Program-made: the position numbers and the translations under genes
Shown here: piece after piece, positions 7,021 through 16,515 of the stretch
Numbering within the stretch: position 1 is the first letter of the stretch
Layout of the letters: every line of letters starts with the position of its first letter
The notes under the pieces: model-generated
Seen by the model: only the letters and a program-made list of their open reading frames with translations
The model's database searches: none
Told to the model about the DNA's origin: nothing
From: Gallionella sp.
GTDB taxonomy: Bacteria > Pseudomonadota > Gammaproteobacteria > Burkholderiales > Gallionellaceae
NCBI GenBank assembly: GCA_030700315.1
Contig: JAUYJO010000079.1
Location: 1-33,230, forward strand
DNA: 33,230 nt
Reading direction: 5' to 3'

Positions 7021-7683
7021 TTACACCGTTATCGTCTTCACGCCTTCCGCCGTGCCGAGCAGCAGCACATCGGCGGCGCGGCGCGCAAACAGGCCGTTGG
7101 TGACCACGCCGGCGATGTGATCCAATGTGGATTCCAGCTCCACCGGATTCATGATCTGCAGCCCGTGTACGTCGAGAATGACGTTGCCGTTGTCGGTGGT
7201 AAAACCCTCGCGCAATTTTGGCTGTCCGCCCAACGCGACCAATTGGCGCGCCACGGAACTGCGTGCCATCGGAATCACTTCGACGGGCAGCGGGAACTTG
7301 CCCAGCACATCCACCAGTTTGCTGGCATCGCACACGCAAATAAACTTTTTGCTGGCCGCCGCGACAATCTTTTCGCGCGTCAACGCGCCGCCGCCGCCCT
7401 TGATCATGTGCAGATGGCGGGTGATTTCGTCCGCGCCGTCCACATACACCGGCAGGTTGCCCGCGTCGTTCAGCGACAATACCTCGATGCCATGCCCGTG
7501 CAAACGTTGCGCCGAAGCCTCCGAGCTGGCGACTGCGCCGCGTATCTTGTGCTTGATTTTGGCCAATTCATCGATGAAGAAATTGGCGGTGGAGCCGGTG
7601 CCCACGCCGACGATGCTGTCGAACGGCACATATACAATCGCGGCCTGCGCAACCGCGCGTTTCAAATCGTCCTGATTCATCAT
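7021..7683 (-). CDS. rpiA: ribose-5-phosphate isomerase A
   Basis: This 220-residue enzyme interconverts ribose 5-phosphate and ribulose 5-phosphate in the pentose phosphate and Calvin pathways. The sequence shows the phosphate-binding [15 protein letters not shown] near the N-terminus, the catalytic segment VDGADEI, and [12 protein letters not shown], all hallmark RpiA motifs. Length matches the family. Two adjacent ATG codons (7683 and 7680) follow an AAGGG ribosome site; the first is used here. It is the first of three minus-strand genes (rpiA, phoU, ppx), with 89 bp before phoU. No anomaly is seen. Confidence 0.96.
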   Translation of the reverse strand: MMNQDDLKRAVAQAAIVYVPFDSIVGVGTGSTANFFIDELAKIKHKIRGAVASSEASAQRLHGHGIEVLSLNDAGNLPVYVDGADEITRHLHMIKGGGGALTREKIVAAASKKFICVCDASKLVDVLGKFPLPVEVIPMARSSVARQLVALGGQPKLREGFTTDNGNVILDVHGLQIMNPVELESTLDHIAGVVTNGLFARRAADVLLLGTAEGVKTITV

Positions 7684-7848
7684 GCTGGGTGCCCTTTATT
7701 CAATATTATTCATTTGCGATTGTGATTATTGCAGGAATCGGACACTTTGGGGGAATTGGCAGGTCAAGTTGCGTCGTTCCGGTAGTTAAGATACCGCGCA
7801 ATTTCGCTGGCCAATCCTGTGGCCATTCCGGTGGTAAGATATCAAAAA

Positions 7849-9689
<1,841 letters not shown>

Positions 9690-9728
9690 GCGGCTATAAT
9701 CGCATCCCGATTTTTGACGGAGCAAATT

Positions 9729-10115
9729 ATGGTAAATAAGCGAATCATTCAGACCCCTGATGCCCCTGCGGCGATCGGCACCTATTCGCAGGCGGTGCGC
9801 GTCGACCATACGGTATATCTGTCCGGGCAGATCGGCCTCGATCCGACCACCATGCAGATGGAGGAGGGCATCGAGGCGCAAATCCATCGCGTGTTCCGGA
9901 ACCTGCGCGCGGTGGCGAGCGCCGCCGATAGCAGCTTCGACGATCTGGTCAAACTGAACGTGTACCTCACCGACCTCAACCATTTCGCCAAGGTCAACGA
10001 AATCATGGCGGAATATTTCCGCCAGCCTTATCCGGCGCGCGCCGCAGTGGGGGTGGCGGCGCTGCCGCGCGGCGCATTGGTGGAGATGGATGGGGTGCTG
10101 GTCGTCCAGGATTAA
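9729..10115 (+). CDS. ridA: RidA family enamine/imine deaminase
   Basis: This 128-residue trimeric cytosolic enzyme hydrolyses reactive enamine/imine intermediates such as 2-aminoacrylate. Family signatures are [20 protein letters not shown] near the N-terminus, and the C-terminal active-site block [20 protein letters not shown] with the essential Arg. The start at 9729 is preferred over one five codons upstream because GGAG at 9719-9722 lies at proper distance. A TATAAT at 9695-9700 just after pgm could be a -10 element, although no good -35 is visible. The gene ends 84 bp before a secreted-protein gene with its own ribosome site; a weak GCAAA/TTTGC hairpin lies between. Confidence 0.95.
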   Translation: MVNKRIIQTPDAPAAIGTYSQAVRVDHTVYLSGQIGLDPTTMQMEEGIEAQIHRVFRNLRAVASAADSSFDDLVKLNVYLTDLNHFAKVNEIMAEYFRQPYPARAAVGVAALPRGALVEMDGVLVVQD

Positions 10116-10199
10116 GGGTGGCAAGTGGCGGCTTAATCGATCCCATCGTGTAGCAAATATGGCGGTGTTTGCCATGCGTAAATCAGCAAGGAGAGCCAA

Positions 10200-11660
10200 A
10201 TGAAAAGCTCGATTCGCAACACGGCGCTAAGCGGGTTCATGGCATTTGCCTTGCTGCTATCGGTGACGAGTGCGGAAGCGGCATGCGCCAATCAATCGAT
10301 CCTCTATGGGCAGACGGTGAACGGCTCATTGAGCACCACCGATTGCACGGATTTTGATGTCACTGGCGCCACCTATTATGCCGACTATTATCAGTTCACG
10401 GGAACTGCTGGCGATAAAATTTATATCCAGCAATCTTCCGGCAGCATTGACCCTTGGCTGGTGCTGATCTTCCCGTCCGGCGACTACACCAGCAACGATG
10501 ATGGCGGAGGTGGCACGACCGCGCGCATCCCGGCCACTTCGGGCTATTACACGATTCCCGAAAGCGGCACTTACCTGCTGGAAGCGACCAGCGCCATATC
10601 CGACACGACAGGCAGCTACACGCTGTCACTTGTGAAGGAGGGCAGTACCGCCACCCTGCCCGGCGAACCGACCAATGTAACGGCTACCGCCGGCGATGGC
10701 AGCGCCACCGTCACCTTCACACCCGGGTCGATCGGCAGCGGGACGCTGGTCACCTACTGGGCGGCCTGCGGCACCGACACCTCGCATCTCATCAAAGCCA
10801 CGGGGAGCAGCTCGCCGATCACGGTGACCGGCCTCACCAACGGCACGACCTATTACTGCTGGGCGCTGACCGAAAGCACCGTGGGCTACAGCAGCAATTG
10901 GTCGACTGTTTCGAACACGGTCACGCCGTCTGCAACCCCATCTGCCTCTGCATCGGTGGTGGAGTTCTACAACACCACTCTCGACAACTATTTCATGACC
11001 GCCGACTCGGGCGAAGCGGCGGGAATCGACAGCGGCAGCGCCGGGCCAGGCTGGATCCGGACGGGCAATATCTTCAGCACAAATGGCAGCACCCCTGTCT
11101 GCCGCTTCTACGGCAGCCAGTCGCCCGGCCCCAACTCACATTTTTATACCGCTGATGCGGGAGAATGCGCCGGTCTCAAGCAACTACAGGCCAGCACACC
11201 CGACACGGAAAAACGCTGGAATTACGAGGGCATCGCGTTCAACTCCACCACGCCCACGAGTGGCACCTGTCCCAGCGGCACCGTGCCGGTGTACCGCGCC
11301 TACAACAATGGCTCCACGCGGGGAGTGGACAGCAATCACCGCATCACCTCCAACCTGACTGCCATCCAGCAGCAGGCAGCTTGCGGTTGGAGCAACGAGG
11401 GTGTGGTCATGTGCGCGACGAGCGGCACGAGCAGCGGCGGGACGACGAGCTGTGGCCCGACTACTCTTCAAAAAGAACTCACCCGTTTTAATACGGCGAT
11501 AGACGGAGCCGTCGTAGATATGGTGAATATGACCCAAACGGTGCAAAACCTGGAGACCGCCCTTCAAGGAGATGTCAACAGCACCAGTCAGGCAGCCGTA
11601 ATAGGAACGCTTATAGATGAGTTTGAATCAAGAACACTTCGTTGCTGGCGAATGTCGTGA
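10200..11660 (+). CDS. secreted protein with PPC, fibronectin III and DUF5648 domains (5' part of a frameshifted gene)
   Basis: This 486-residue frame starts at ATG after AAGGAGAG. Residues 1-27 form a signal peptide ending SAEA. Residues about 30-150 resemble a bacterial pre-peptidase C-terminal (PPC) beta-sandwich (YYQFTGTAGDKIYIQ, SGTYLLEA). About 154-240 is a fibronectin type III domain (GEPTNVTATAGDGSATVTF, GLTNGTTYYCWA). About 255-403 is DUF5648-like, with three motifs around FYNTTLDNYFMTAD, GPNSHFYTADAGEC and GVDSNHRITS. The frame then enters a helical region and stops early after ESRTLRCWRMS. The -1 frame continues the protein from there (11642-12985). An internal repeat shows one base is missing near 11637. 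No enzyme motif was seen; an extracellular or surface role is likely. Confidence 0.8.
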   Translation: MKSSIRNTALSGFMAFALLLSVTSAEAACANQSILYGQTVNGSLSTTDCTDFDVTGATYYADYYQFTGTAGDKIYIQQSSGSIDPWLVLIFPSGDYTSNDDGGGGTTARIPATSGYYTIPESGTYLLEATSAISDTTGSYTLSLVKEGSTATLPGEPTNVTATAGDGSATVTFTPGSIGSGTLVTYWAACGTDTSHLIKATGSSSPITVTGLTNGTTYYCWALTESTVGYSSNWSTVSNTVTPSATPSASASVVEFYNTTLDNYFMTADSGEAAGIDSGSAGPGWIRTGNIFSTNGSTPVCRFYGSQSPGPNSHFYTADAGECAGLKQLQASTPDTEKRWNYEGIAFNSTTPTSGTCPSGTVPVYRAYNNGSTRGVDSNHRITSNLTAIQQQAACGWSNEGVVMCATSGTSSGGTTSCGPTTLQKELTRFNTAIDGAVVDMVNMTQTVQNLETALQGDVNSTSQAAVIGTLIDEFESRTLRCWRMS

Positions 11661-11860
11661 AGATGGAGCAGGCCGAGTCGGGGATTCAGCAATTCACCCA
11701 AAATCAGACCAGTAATCTTGCCGTTACCCCGCCTGTTGTCGGAGCAAGAACAAGATCGTTTCTTGCGAACGTCCGGAAGACGCAGGTAGAGTCGGAAATT
11801 CAGCCATTCGCCGAAATACGCAACCGCAAGCCCGCCGGTCTCCCGGCTATCATCGGGGCA
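11631..11860 (+). repeat. degenerate tandem coding repeat that locates the frameshift
   Basis: Unit 1 (11631-11746) and unit 2 (11747-11860) encode related segments around LANVVKMEQAESGIQQF and LANVRKTQVESEIQPF, each ending in a V/I-V/I-GA motif. Both begin AGAACA. In unit 2 this continues AGATCG in the open frame; in unit 1 it continues CTTCG, one base shorter. That one-base gap is exactly where the reading frame changes. Confidence 0.7.
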
Positions 11861-12985
11861 GCTCTTGTGATCAAAGGTCTTTATACTTATGTGCAAAATT
11901 TGAAAGGCTTTAGCAAAGAAGCGACTGCGGCCAGAAATAAGGTAGAGGCGGCACAAGATAAAATTGATAATAAAGGAGATGAAAGCGCCTATGCCGAGCG
12001 CGATGCAGCTAACAAAGAATTATCCAATGTTCCCGGCAAGGTAGTAAAGGAGATGACCACCAAAATAGTCTCAGATGTCGTTACTGGCCCGTTTAAAACG
12101 GTATCGACGACGGCTGTTGTCATTAAGAATGCTGCCGGTGATTTAATTCAAGCGGGACTCAAGGTCATCAGCTCGACAAAAGAGTGCGCCACGAGTTACG
12201 AAGATCCAAAATGCACGATCGGTGTGAGCACAACCAATGATAAGTCTCCGCCGATTGTGCCAAGCGGAAAAACAACCGTTGTAGTGGGTGGTGGTAATGT
12301 CAGCAGGACAGTTGTTGATGAAAAAGACTTTCCCCCCGGAGAAACAGTTGAAATCACGCGTGAGGAAATCCCGGTAACAGAGGCAACGCCTGAGGCGATT
12401 ATCCAGAACGATGCCGGCGCACCCGTCAACGATGGCGGTACGCCCGTCGTGTCGACATCGCTGACGCTTTCTAAAGTTGTATCATCACAAGACAGCACAT
12501 CGATCACCTATACGGTGTCCGCAGCAGTAGCCGGTGTGACTGCGCCCACCTCGGTATCCATTTCTGTACAAAACGCAGGTACGGGAGGCAGCACAAAATC
12601 CATTTCAGGAGACAGTACCGTTTCCTGGAGTGTTACGGTTCTTCAGAAGGATGCCACTGTGACAGTCACCAGGCAGGATACCGGAGAACAGCAAACCCTT
12701 ACTTTGCCGGGGAAAACTTTTGACGGGTATTACACCGGTACAGCCACTACTACCTTTGAAGCGAAAGATGCCTTTTGCTGGGATCATACCGAAGTTGCAG
12801 TCTCTGTTTCAGGGAGTGTGCTGGGTGGGTCTGTAGCCGGAACACTTTCTGGCAATGTGATTTCCGGCTCTTATCTAGCATATGGATTAACCTTCTCCGG
12901 TACAATCAACGGCACTGTTATGAGCGGAACCTGGCACGATCCTGATGGAGACTGTAGCGGGACTTTTTCATTGACGAAGCAGTAG
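11642..12985 (+). CDS. 3' part of the frameshifted secreted protein
   Basis: This 447-codon frame opens only at a TTG with no ribosome site and overlaps the previous frame by 19 bp. It is best read as the continuation of the 10200 gene after a one-base deletion; joined, the protein would be about 928 residues. It contains a degenerate two-unit repeat, a hydrophobic AIIGAALVIKGLYTYV stretch (about residues 70-85), a Lys/Glu-rich coiled region, a Thr/Val-rich beta region that may be Ig-like, and a C-terminal beta domain with repeated SGT/GTxSG motifs ending in SGTFSLTKQ. Composition is more AT-rich than in the 5' part. Function unknown. A sequencing error at 11637 would restore one intact gene. 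Confidence 0.65.
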   Translation: MLANVVKMEQAESGIQQFTQNQTSNLAVTPPVVGARTRSFLANVRKTQVESEIQPFAEIRNRKPAGLPAIIGAALVIKGLYTYVQNLKGFSKEATAARNKVEAAQDKIDNKGDESAYAERDAANKELSNVPGKVVKEMTTKIVSDVVTGPFKTVSTTAVVIKNAAGDLIQAGLKVISSTKECATSYEDPKCTIGVSTTNDKSPPIVPSGKTTVVVGGGNVSRTVVDEKDFPPGETVEITREEIPVTEATPEAIIQNDAGAPVNDGGTPVVSTSLTLSKVVSSQDSTSITYTVSAAVAGVTAPTSVSISVQNAGTGGSTKSISGDSTVSWSVTVLQKDATVTVTRQDTGEQQTLTLPGKTFDGYYTGTATTTFEAKDAFCWDHTEVAVSVSGSVLGGSVAGTLSGNVISGSYLAYGLTFSGTINGTVMSGTWHDPDGDCSGTFSLTKQ

Positions 12986-12998
12986 AGGTTTTCTACCC

Positions 12999-13050
12999 AA
13001 CGGGCATGGCATGTTGCCCCCCCCTGATAATGAAACTTGCCATGCCCGTT
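12999..13050. repeat. palindromic intergenic repeat, family P copy 2
   Basis: Arms 12999-13013 and 13036-13050 pair at 14 of 15 positions, with a 22-nt loop as in copy 1 at 2583-2634. The G/C change at the fourth base pair of each arm is compensated (GGTCA/TGACC in copy 1, GGGCA/TGCCC here), so the stem is conserved. It starts 13 bp after the stop of the frameshifted gene. Confidence 0.7.
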
Positions 13051-13081
13051 CCCCACTATCCAACTTTCCCCCGCACGCGGG

Positions 13082-13118
13082 AGAAAGGGCAAACGAATCG
13101 CTGCGCGAGTTTCACGTT
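13082..13118. repeat. 37-bp dispersed repeat (copy 2)
   Basis: This is the partner of 2744-2780, identical at 36 of 37 positions, and like it lies downstream of a family P palindrome. Confidence 0.7.
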
Positions 13119-13205
13119 AAACGGTGAAATCACCCTCACCCCTTTGATATTCGGCTTTGTCGTTACTCATTAGTCGCTAAATAAGTCGACAAATATGGAA
13201 CTTGC

Positions 13206-13307
13206 GCAACTACTCAGGTGCTGCCGCTTTTCTCCTTCCCACTTCCAGAGGGAAGGGGCTGGCGTTGTGGCTATTTTCGAGCACACTGCTTTGGCCTGAG
13301 TAGTTGC
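13206..13307. repeat. 102-bp MITE-like element with 13-bp perfect terminal inverted repeats (family M2)
   Basis: The ends GCAACTACTCAGG (13206-13218) and its exact reverse complement (13295-13307) enclose a pyrimidine-rich core with TTTTCTCCTTCCC and a GGCGTTGTGGCT motif. The left end and core recur near 29638-29862, and single ends occur at 21352-21370 and 24021-24039. No open frame is inside, and no clear target duplication was found. Confidence 0.65.
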
Positions 13308-13493
13308 ATGTCCGGTTAAATTGAGACGCGCCGAGGCAACGTCAACCTTGATAATGGCTTCAAGCGATTCGTGGGTGTCCACGGTTTGAATTTCAGGCTG
13401 AAAATTTGCGCTTATTACAAATTTGCGACTACTACGGATTGGACGTCATTAACCCGTGGCGCTAAGGGTTTTGCGTCCCCAGAAATGCAAATC

Positions 13494-13518
13494 GCCCTGC
13501 ATGGCCGTCATGCAGGGC
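13494..13518 (-). terminator. strong hairpin downstream of the Csp-like fragment (possible terminator)
   Basis: Perfect 10-bp arms GCCCTGCATG / CATGCAGGGC with a 5-nt loop lie 54 bp past the stop of the minus-strand Cys-rich ORF. Only a short T-run follows on that strand, so termination is possible rather than certain. Confidence 0.4.
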
Positions 13519-13571
13519 GCTCAACAACAATGGCAGGGCGACTGCCCTGGCTAGATTGGAACCTCAAACCG

Positions 13572-13709
13572 CTATTTTTTGCACGCGTTAAAGCAAGCTG
13601 CGCAGGCACCCGCCAAGTCTTTGCAGACCTGGTGTTTCTTCTCGAACTTGCGGCACTCGATTTCACAGTCGCGGCAAATATCAGCACACACTGAGCCGCC
13701 GGTGTTCAC
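13572..13709 (-). pseudogene. short Cys-rich ORF, C-terminal piece of a Csp/DUF326-type copper-storage protein
   Basis: From GTG 13709 this frame encodes 45 residues containing CADICRDCEIECRKFEKKH, then VCKDLAGACAACFNACKK. The CxxxCxxCxxxC spacing and ending are those of the last two helices of four-helix-bundle copper-storage proteins, which line the bundle with Cys to hold many Cu(I). The first helices are absent: upstream in the same frame is only the stop of the TonB receptor gene, 24 bp before the GTG. There is no ribosome site. It therefore looks like a 5'-truncated gene fused to the end of the receptor transcript, or possibly a very short functional peptide. Its position beside a receptor with a copper motif is notable. 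Confidence 0.5.
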
Positions 13710-13733
13710 GGCGGCATTTGGTTCACTGCAACT

Positions 13734-16022
13734 TTAGAACTTCACGGTTGCACCCGCATAAATCGAGCGCCCCATGCCTGGAACCGGTATTCCGTAAAAA
13801 GGGGCCGAGCCTGCCAGCGTCATGGTCGAACCCTGGCCAATGTATGCGCCACCCAACGGCGGGTTATAGAATTTGTCCAGAGCGTTTTCCACGCCGACGT
13901 CGAAGCGAACCTGCTTCCATTCATAGCTGCTGCGCAGATTCAGCAAGCCGTAGCCGCCGGTTTTAACCTCGTCGCGAACCTGCGATACCTTGCGCTTGGC
14001 ATCGACCAGCAGCCCTTCGATGGTGTTGATCCAATTGCCCCAATGCTGCACCACGGCCAGTTTCGCACTCAGCGGCATGATGTTGTAGAGATGGTCGCCC
14101 GTCGTCTCGTTTTTGCCATCGACATAGTTCAACACGCCCTTCGCGGTGAAGCTGCCGTAATTGCCGGTTTTCGCCAAGGGGAAATAACCGGAAGCATCCA
14201 TGCCGTAGAGGCGGGCGGATTGATTGACGAACTGCAGGTGAACAAACCCGGTTGTTTTCGCCAGGTTTGCCCCGTTGCAGTTTGCGTTTGCCGAGCTGCA
14301 ACGGCGGGCGTCGATGTAATCCTGAACGCGGGTGTAGTAAGGCGTGATTTTCAATCCCCATTGTTCCCCGGCGGCATCATGCCAATCGGCGGTTGCACTG
14401 AGGGTATGCGCCACTTCCGGCTTCAGGGCGAGATTGCCGACATAGCCGTTGCCGTCGTTGACAAGGTTGATCATGGCCATCGCCATCCCGCCCGTCGACC
14501 AGGAGTAACGCTCGTAAAGGTTGGGGGAGCGGGATTTCTGGGCATAGCCAAACTCGACAGCTTGGCTGTCATCCGGCGTGTAGCGCGCCAGTGCGGTCAA
14601 ATCCCAATTGTGGTCGGTGCGCTGGCGGTTGCTGGCATTGAAGGCCGCCGATTCCGCCACGTATTGTGCCCCGGGGACGGCATTGTTATAGCCCTGCACC
14701 GTGCCCGTGTTCATATCCACCGCCTCGTGGCGCACCCCGAGCTGTGATATCCATTGCGGGTTCCAGCGCGCTTCCCATTCACCAAAAATACCCGAGCGGT
14801 CGCGTTCGCCGTGATTGATGTTCCAGAACGTATTCGGCCCCATCCCGCCGCCGGCGGGTGCCCACCAGTCGTTCAAGCGGTAGCGTTGATACTCGCCGCC
14901 CACCCTGAGAATATCGCGCTCCGAAAGCAGGATGTCCGCCTTGGCCAGCGCGCCTGTTGTTTGGCCTTCCGTATCCATAGGCATACCGCCAGCGCAGGTT
15001 CCGGCAGGGTCGCCGCTGTATCGAATCGGCGAGCATGGGCCGGTCGCGGCGAGCGTGCCATACCAGTACCGCTTGTCGTCGACAAAATTCATCTTGTGCC
15101 GTGTCTTTTCGTCATAAACGCGGGCTTGCAAAGCGCCCCACTGATATTGTCCCGCGTAACTCAGGTTGATCTGCTTATTGTCATTGCCGGTCATATCCAT
15201 GTGCTGGTTCGGGAAGCCCTGATAAGGGATGTCCTGCACGCCCAGCTTCAGTTCGACCAGATGGTTTTCATGGCGCAGCGCAAAGCCGAGCGCGTGATTC
15301 ACCGATTTATACAGGGTCGATCCGACCACATCCCCGGCCAGCCATCGCCCCGGATTGTTCACCGATGCAGCTTGCGCCGGTTTGAAATCGTGCGCCGCCT
15401 TGTAATTGTCCGACTCGGTGGTGGAGCCGCTGTATGTCACGCTCAACTGTTCGCCCGCAATCGTGGCCGACAGGTTGCCGCCTCGCACATTGCCGTTGCT
15501 GCGGTAAAAAACTCCCGCTTGCCCCTTGAGCAAAGTCTGCCCGTCTGCGGCAAATTCCGGTGCGGTGGAGTTCACTTGTATCGTCCCGCCAATGCTGTCG
15601 CCGCCGATGCTCACCGGCGTGATACCGGCAAACACATTGACGCTGCCGACGTTGGACGGATCGATGTAGGAAAGCGGAGGGTTCATGTGGTTGCCGCAGG
15701 CAGAAACCAGATCCATGCCGTCCACTTTGATGCGCACGCGGTCGTCCGACAGACCATGAATGATGGGCAGGCTGGAAACGCCGCCAGCGCCGGAAAGGCT
15801 GACGCCCGGCTGACCGTCGAGCAGTTTTGCGGTGTCGCTGGTGGCGGCACGCTGACGGAAAATCTCGGTACCGCCGAGAGCAGAATCGCTCAAGGCGGGC
15901 AGGGGTTGGACTTTTTTCCCGATTACCTCGACATCGGGCAAGGTCGCTTCGGTTGCTTCAGCCGCGAAAGCGCCGGGCGCAAACGCCAGTGCGACACAAA
16001 TAGTTATACGCTTGAATTGCAT
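13734..16022 (-). CDS. TonB-dependent outer-membrane receptor, probable copper importer (OprC-like)
   Basis: The start is taken at 16022 (MQFKRITICVALAFA), five codons inside the longest frame, because GGAGA precedes it. That gives 762 residues with a signal peptide cleaved near AFA-AE. A plug domain follows (VEVIGKK, QPGVSLSGAGGVSS, IKVDGMDL, then VFAGITPVSIGGDSIGGTI), then a beta-barrel ending in YAGATVKF with a terminal Phe, as outer-membrane proteins do. The plug contains SACGNHMNPPLSYID (Cys109 and Met113 in this numbering), a CxxxM motif in the same context as the copper-binding CxxxM of Pseudomonas OprC. A QHMDM cluster about 165 residues later may complete a His/Met site. Two Cys pairs lie in extracellular-type loops. 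A Csp-like fragment follows. Copper as substrate is inference. Confidence 0.88.
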   Translation of the reverse strand: MQFKRITICVALAFAPGAFAAEATEATLPDVEVIGKKVQPLPALSDSALGGTEIFRQRAATSDTAKLLDGQPGVSLSGAGGVSSLPIIHGLSDDRVRIKVDGMDLVSACGNHMNPPLSYIDPSNVGSVNVFAGITPVSIGGDSIGGTIQVNSTAPEFAADGQTLLKGQAGVFYRSNGNVRGGNLSATIAGEQLSVTYSGSTTESDNYKAAHDFKPAQAASVNNPGRWLAGDVVGSTLYKSVNHALGFALRHENHLVELKLGVQDIPYQGFPNQHMDMTGNDNKQINLSYAGQYQWGALQARVYDEKTRHKMNFVDDKRYWYGTLAATGPCSPIRYSGDPAGTCAGGMPMDTEGQTTGALAKADILLSERDILRVGGEYQRYRLNDWWAPAGGGMGPNTFWNINHGERDRSGIFGEWEARWNPQWISQLGVRHEAVDMNTGTVQGYNNAVPGAQYVAESAAFNASNRQRTDHNWDLTALARYTPDDSQAVEFGYAQKSRSPNLYERYSWSTGGMAMAMINLVNDGNGYVGNLALKPEVAHTLSATADWHDAAGEQWGLKITPYYTRVQDYIDARRCSSANANCNGANLAKTTGFVHLQFVNQSARLYGMDASGYFPLAKTGNYGSFTAKGVLNYVDGKNETTGDHLYNIMPLSAKLAVVQHWGNWINTIEGLLVDAKRKVSQVRDEVKTGGYGLLNLRSSYEWKQVRFDVGVENALDKFYNPPLGGAYIGQGSTMTLAGSAPFYGIPVPGMGRSIYAGATVKF

Positions 16023-16091
16023 TGGTCTTCTCCACATTAAATAAAAATTGCGGCGCGATTATCACTGCAATGTTTTTATTTTGGAATGTGG

Positions 16092-16113
16092 CATATTGCC
16101 GCGCGGCAATATG
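16092..16113. promoter_or_regulatory. perfect 22-bp palindrome between the divergent receptor and yggX genes
   Basis: The half-site CATATTGCCGC is followed directly by its exact reverse complement, with no spacer. It lies 70 bp upstream of the TonB receptor start and 118 bp upstream of yggX. It has no T-tract and sits in a divergent promoter region, so a dimeric regulator site is more likely than a terminator. The regulator is unknown. Confidence 0.5.
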
Positions 16114-16230
16114 TCGCACCCCCGAATATGTGCCCGCTTTCAGCCAGAAGCTTTTAGCCAGACACGCAGCAGAAAATCCAGCGTGATGTCATAATTACGG
16201 CACACGATTACTCACACGGAGATTTACAAC

Positions 16231-16503
16231 ATGGCAAGAATGGTGCAATGCGTAAAACTGGGGCGTGAAGCCGAAGGGCTGGATCGCCTGCCTTATCCCG
16301 GTCCGCTGGGCCAGCGGATTTTCGAAAATGTTTCCAGGGAAGCCTGGCAAGGCTGGATCAAGTTCCAGACGATGCTGGTGAACGAGAATCGCCTAAACCT
16401 CGCCGATGCGCAGGCGCGCAAGTTTCTGGCCAGGCAGATGGAGGACTATTTTTTTGGCGAGGGGACACAAATGCCGGAAGGGTATGTGCCTCCCCGGAGC
16501 TGA
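16231..16503 (+). CDS. yggX: Fe(2+)-trafficking / oxidative damage protection protein
   Basis: This 90-residue small cytosolic protein helps protect Fe-S clusters and supports iron trafficking. The N-terminal [20 protein letters not shown] contains the single conserved Cys, [10 protein letters not shown] follows, and [19 protein letters not shown] and [14 protein letters not shown] complete the YggX signature. Length is that of the family. CACGGAG lies before the ATG. It is divergent from the TonB receptor, and ppk1 begins 12 bp after its stop, so the two are probably co-transcribed. Confidence 0.97.
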   Translation: MARMVQCVKLGREAEGLDRLPYPGPLGQRIFENVSREAWQGWIKFQTMLVNENRLNLADAQARKFLARQMEDYFFGEGTQMPEGYVPPRS

Positions 16504-16515
16504 TAGCAGTCTGCT

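Larger units (their letters stand above)
12986..13571. other. long spacer of repeats, no intact gene
   Basis: This stretch holds a family P palindrome (12999-13050), the 37-bp dispersed block (13082-13118), a complete 102-bp element with perfect 13-bp inverted ends (13206-13307) and a strong hairpin (13494-13518). Between 13310 and 13490 short frames exist on both strands but none resembles a known protein. Confidence 0.6.

Noticed and set aside
6224-7339. 371-codon frame ending in PhoU
   Set aside because: The first 135 codons overlap rpiA antisense and have no homology. The PhoU start at 6931 with its own ribosome site is sufficient.
10153-10172. Riboswitch-like leader before the secreted-protein gene
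   Set aside because: Only a 5-bp GCAAA/TTTGC stem is visible, with no conserved riboswitch core.
12999-13050. Terminator of the frameshifted secreted-protein gene
   Set aside because: No T-tract follows, and the same palindrome occurs after the MCP gene, so it is treated as a repeat. Some termination activity is still possible.
13170-13382. 70-codon minus-strand frame in the spacer after the Csp fragment
   Set aside because: It runs through the M2 repeat element and resembles no known protein, although its first 30 residues look protein-like.
14754-16040. 428-codon plus-strand frame opposite the TonB receptor
   Set aside because: It is an antisense shadow. The receptor on the minus strand has a signal peptide, plug and barrel end.
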